In this document: positions 22,206-23,573 of the stretch, piece after piece | How the letters are laid out: each line of letters starts with the position of its first letter | Position numbering within the stretch: position 1 is the first letter of the stretch | Source: Bacillota bacterium | GTDB taxonomy: Bacteria; Bacillota; Clostridia; Peptostreptococcales; Anaerovoracaceae | DNA length: 23,573 nt | Direction: 5' to 3' | Assembly: GCA_016302545.1 (NCBI GenBank) | Contig: JAEDNK010000012.1 | Coordinates: 1-23,573, forward strand | Translations under genes and position numbers: made by a program | The notes under the pieces: model-generated | What the model was told of the DNA's origin: nothing | Database searches by the model: none | The model's input: only the letters and a program-made list of their open reading frames with translations

Positions 22206-23573
22206 GATGTCCTCGTCGGTGTAGACGCTGATCTTTGAGTATACTCTTTCTTTTGCCGCCTGCTCCTTGCGGGTTCTGAACCTGTATTCCACCCCCAGAA
22301 GCTGGATGGTTATGAGCGGCGTCATGGCAACCATGGCAACAACGCCGAAGGCGTCGCTTACTATCCGGTCAGGTCCGCCTATGGCCTCGCAGGCTCCCAT
22401 GGCAAAGGGCAGCAGAAAGGTGGCCGTCATAGGTCCAGACGCCACGCCGCCGGAGTCGAAGGCGATGGATGTAAATATCTTAGGCGCCGCAAAGGAAAGA
22501 GCGATGGCAAGCACATAGCCCGGCAGCAGGAAGTACATGACGGATATTCCCGTCAGCACTCTTATCATAGCCAGCGCCAAGGACACTGCCACACCTATGG
22601 AAAGGGACAGCTCCATGGCTCTTGCCGGAATGGACCCTGCCGTAAGCTCTTCAACCTGCTTGTTGAGCACATGTACCGCAGGCTCGGCTTTTACTATAAA
22701 ATACCCTATGACCATGGCGATAGGTATGAGTATATAATTGTAGCTCTTTTCCCCTATGAGCTTGCCGATGTAGTTGCCGCAAGGCATAAACCCTACATTT
22801 ACGCCGGTAAGGAAAAGCACCAGTCCTATATATGTAGCCGCAAGTCCCGAAAGGATCTTTATCAGCGGGCGTTTTTTCAGTTTGATTACAAAGGTGTTAA
22901 AGAGCAGGAAGAAAAGCACTATGGGCGCAAGGGCGATTCCCACCTCTTTCATGTATTCGGGTAACGCTTCGACAAAAAGGGATATCATGTCCTTGGATGT
23001 TTCCATCTCCGGAATATCCACGGGCACATAAGTTCCCTCTGCAGGGTAGATAAGGCCCAAAGCCAGCACCGCGATTATAGGTCCGATTGAACAAAGGGCC
23101 ACCAGACCGAAGCTGTCGTTTGCCGCATGTCTGTCGCTTCGTATGGACGAAACGCCGACACCCAGAGCCATGATAAAAGGCACCGTCATAGGTCCCGTGG
23201 TCACGCCGCCGGAGTCAAATGCCACCGCCCAAAAATTCGGAGGCACGAACATGGCCAGTACGAAGACGATTATGTAAAACCCTATGAGCAGGGTGGAAAG
23301 ACTTATGCCGAGGAGAATTCTCAGCATGGCTATCACCAGGAAAACTCCCACCCCCAGGGCTACCGTTCCGATGATGACGGCGTTGGGGATTGTCGGAACC
23401 TGATTGGCCAGCACCGTCAGGTCCGGCTCCGACACGGTGATTATGACACCCAGCATGAAGCTGGCAAGGACCATAATCCAGAGGCTCTTGGACTTGGTGA
23501 TGCAGGCTCCCACCTTGTTTCCTATGGGAGTCATGGCCGTGTCGGCTCCCACTGTAAAGAAAGCCATCCCGAC
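22194..23573 (-). CDS. DUF1538 membrane protein (5' end outside the window)
   Basis: 459 residues are visible, and the frame stays open to the right edge (Val-Gly before the first Met at 23567), so the true start is outside. The protein is a polytopic membrane protein with an internal duplication: AFDSGGVTTGPMTVPF (about residue 116) and AFDSGGVASGPMTATF (about 369), each followed by a D-SFG/DAFG segment. This fits the DUF1538 family. From memory, a DUF1538 protein pair from a Halomonas was reported to act as a Na+/H+ antiporter; that function is not certain here. The C-terminal about 35 residues are a charged cytoplasmic tail. The tandem-PII gene follows. Confidence 0.85.
   Translation of the reverse strand, partial: VGMAFFTVGADTAMTPIGNKVGACITKSKSLWIMVLASFMLGVIITVSEPDLTVLANQVPTIPNAVIIGTVALGVGVFLVIAMLRILLGISLSTLLIGFYIIVFVLAMFVPPNFWAVAFDSGGVTTGPMTVPFIMALGVGVSSIRSDRHAANDSFGLVALCSIGPIIAVLALGLIYPAEGTYVPVDIPEMETSKDMISLFVEALPEYMKEVGIALAPIVLFFLLFNTFVIKLKKRPLIKILSGLAATYIGLVLFLTGVNVGFMPCGNYIGKLIGEKSYNYILIPIAMVIGYFIVKAEPAVHVLNKQVEELTAGSIPARAMELSLSIGVAVSLALAMIRVLTGISVMYFLLPGYVLAIALSFAAPKIFTSIAFDSGGVASGPMTATFLLPFAMGACEAIGGPDRIVSDAFGVVAMVAMTPLITIQLLGVEYRFRTRKEQAAKERVYSKISVYTDEDIIEL

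Noticed and set aside
1..23573. Search for tRNA, rRNA, CRISPR arrays and complete insertion sequences
   Set aside because: None was seen: no regularly spaced repeats, no transposase-like frame, and no cloverleaf-like segment in the intergenic spaces.

Overview
This window looks like chromosome from an anaerobic clostridium (Firmicutes). The evidence is a CIRCE operator in front of groES-groEL, the redox repressor Rex, a clostridial 2[4Fe-4S] ferredoxin, strong SD sequences (AGGAGG types), sigma-A type promoters and an FMN riboswitch before ribU. I cannot fix the genus. Nearly every gene lies on the minus strand; the ferredoxin gene is the one clear plus-strand gene.

Layout from left to right. 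(1) 1-1860 is an accessory patch. It holds the start of an sce7726-like protein cut by the window edge, an AT-rich gap with a short protein-like remnant, and a two-gene unit of a DUF3990 (ADP-ribosyltransferase-like) protein and an HTH protein that looks like a toxin-antitoxin pair. (2) 1880-4095 holds a structured spacer, the groEL terminator and groES-groEL under CIRCE. (3) 4151-5963 is a two-gene operon of a P-loop/Asp23-like fusion protein and an OGG-type DNA glycosylase. Its promoter overlaps the divergent ferredoxin promoter. (4) 6023-7218 holds the ferredoxin gene, a shared bidirectional terminator, and an acyl-carrier-protein/rex pair. (5) 7267-13158 reads FMN riboswitch - ribU - tsaE - tsaB - long palindrome - rimI - tsaD - ABC-F ATPase, apparently without an internal terminator. 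It holds the tRNA t6A genes plus a riboflavin transporter. (6) 13124-21244 is a branched-chain amino acid ABC transporter operon (livK, livH, livM, livG, livF and a second binding lipoprotein), followed by a NifU-type Fe-S protein and dipeptidase PepV. (7) 21332-23573 holds a DUF1538 membrane protein (its N-terminus beyond the edge) and a protein with two PII-like domains, closed by a terminator.

How the genes work together. The central block is housekeeping: protein folding, DNA repair, redox sensing, t6A tRNA modification and ribosome-associated ABC-F. The right half is amino-acid and peptide uptake and use, plus a membrane transporter with a likely nucleotide- or metabolite-sensing PII partner. 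The most unusual items are the 193-nt near-palindrome inside the t6A operon, a second long inverted repeat in the liv operon, the tandem-PII/DUF1538 pair, the P-loop/Asp23 fusion, the DUF3990/HTH module with its candidate operator, and the possible FMN control of the t6A genes. No tRNA, rRNA, CRISPR array or intact insertion sequence was found. No gene-free stretch exceeds 300 bases.
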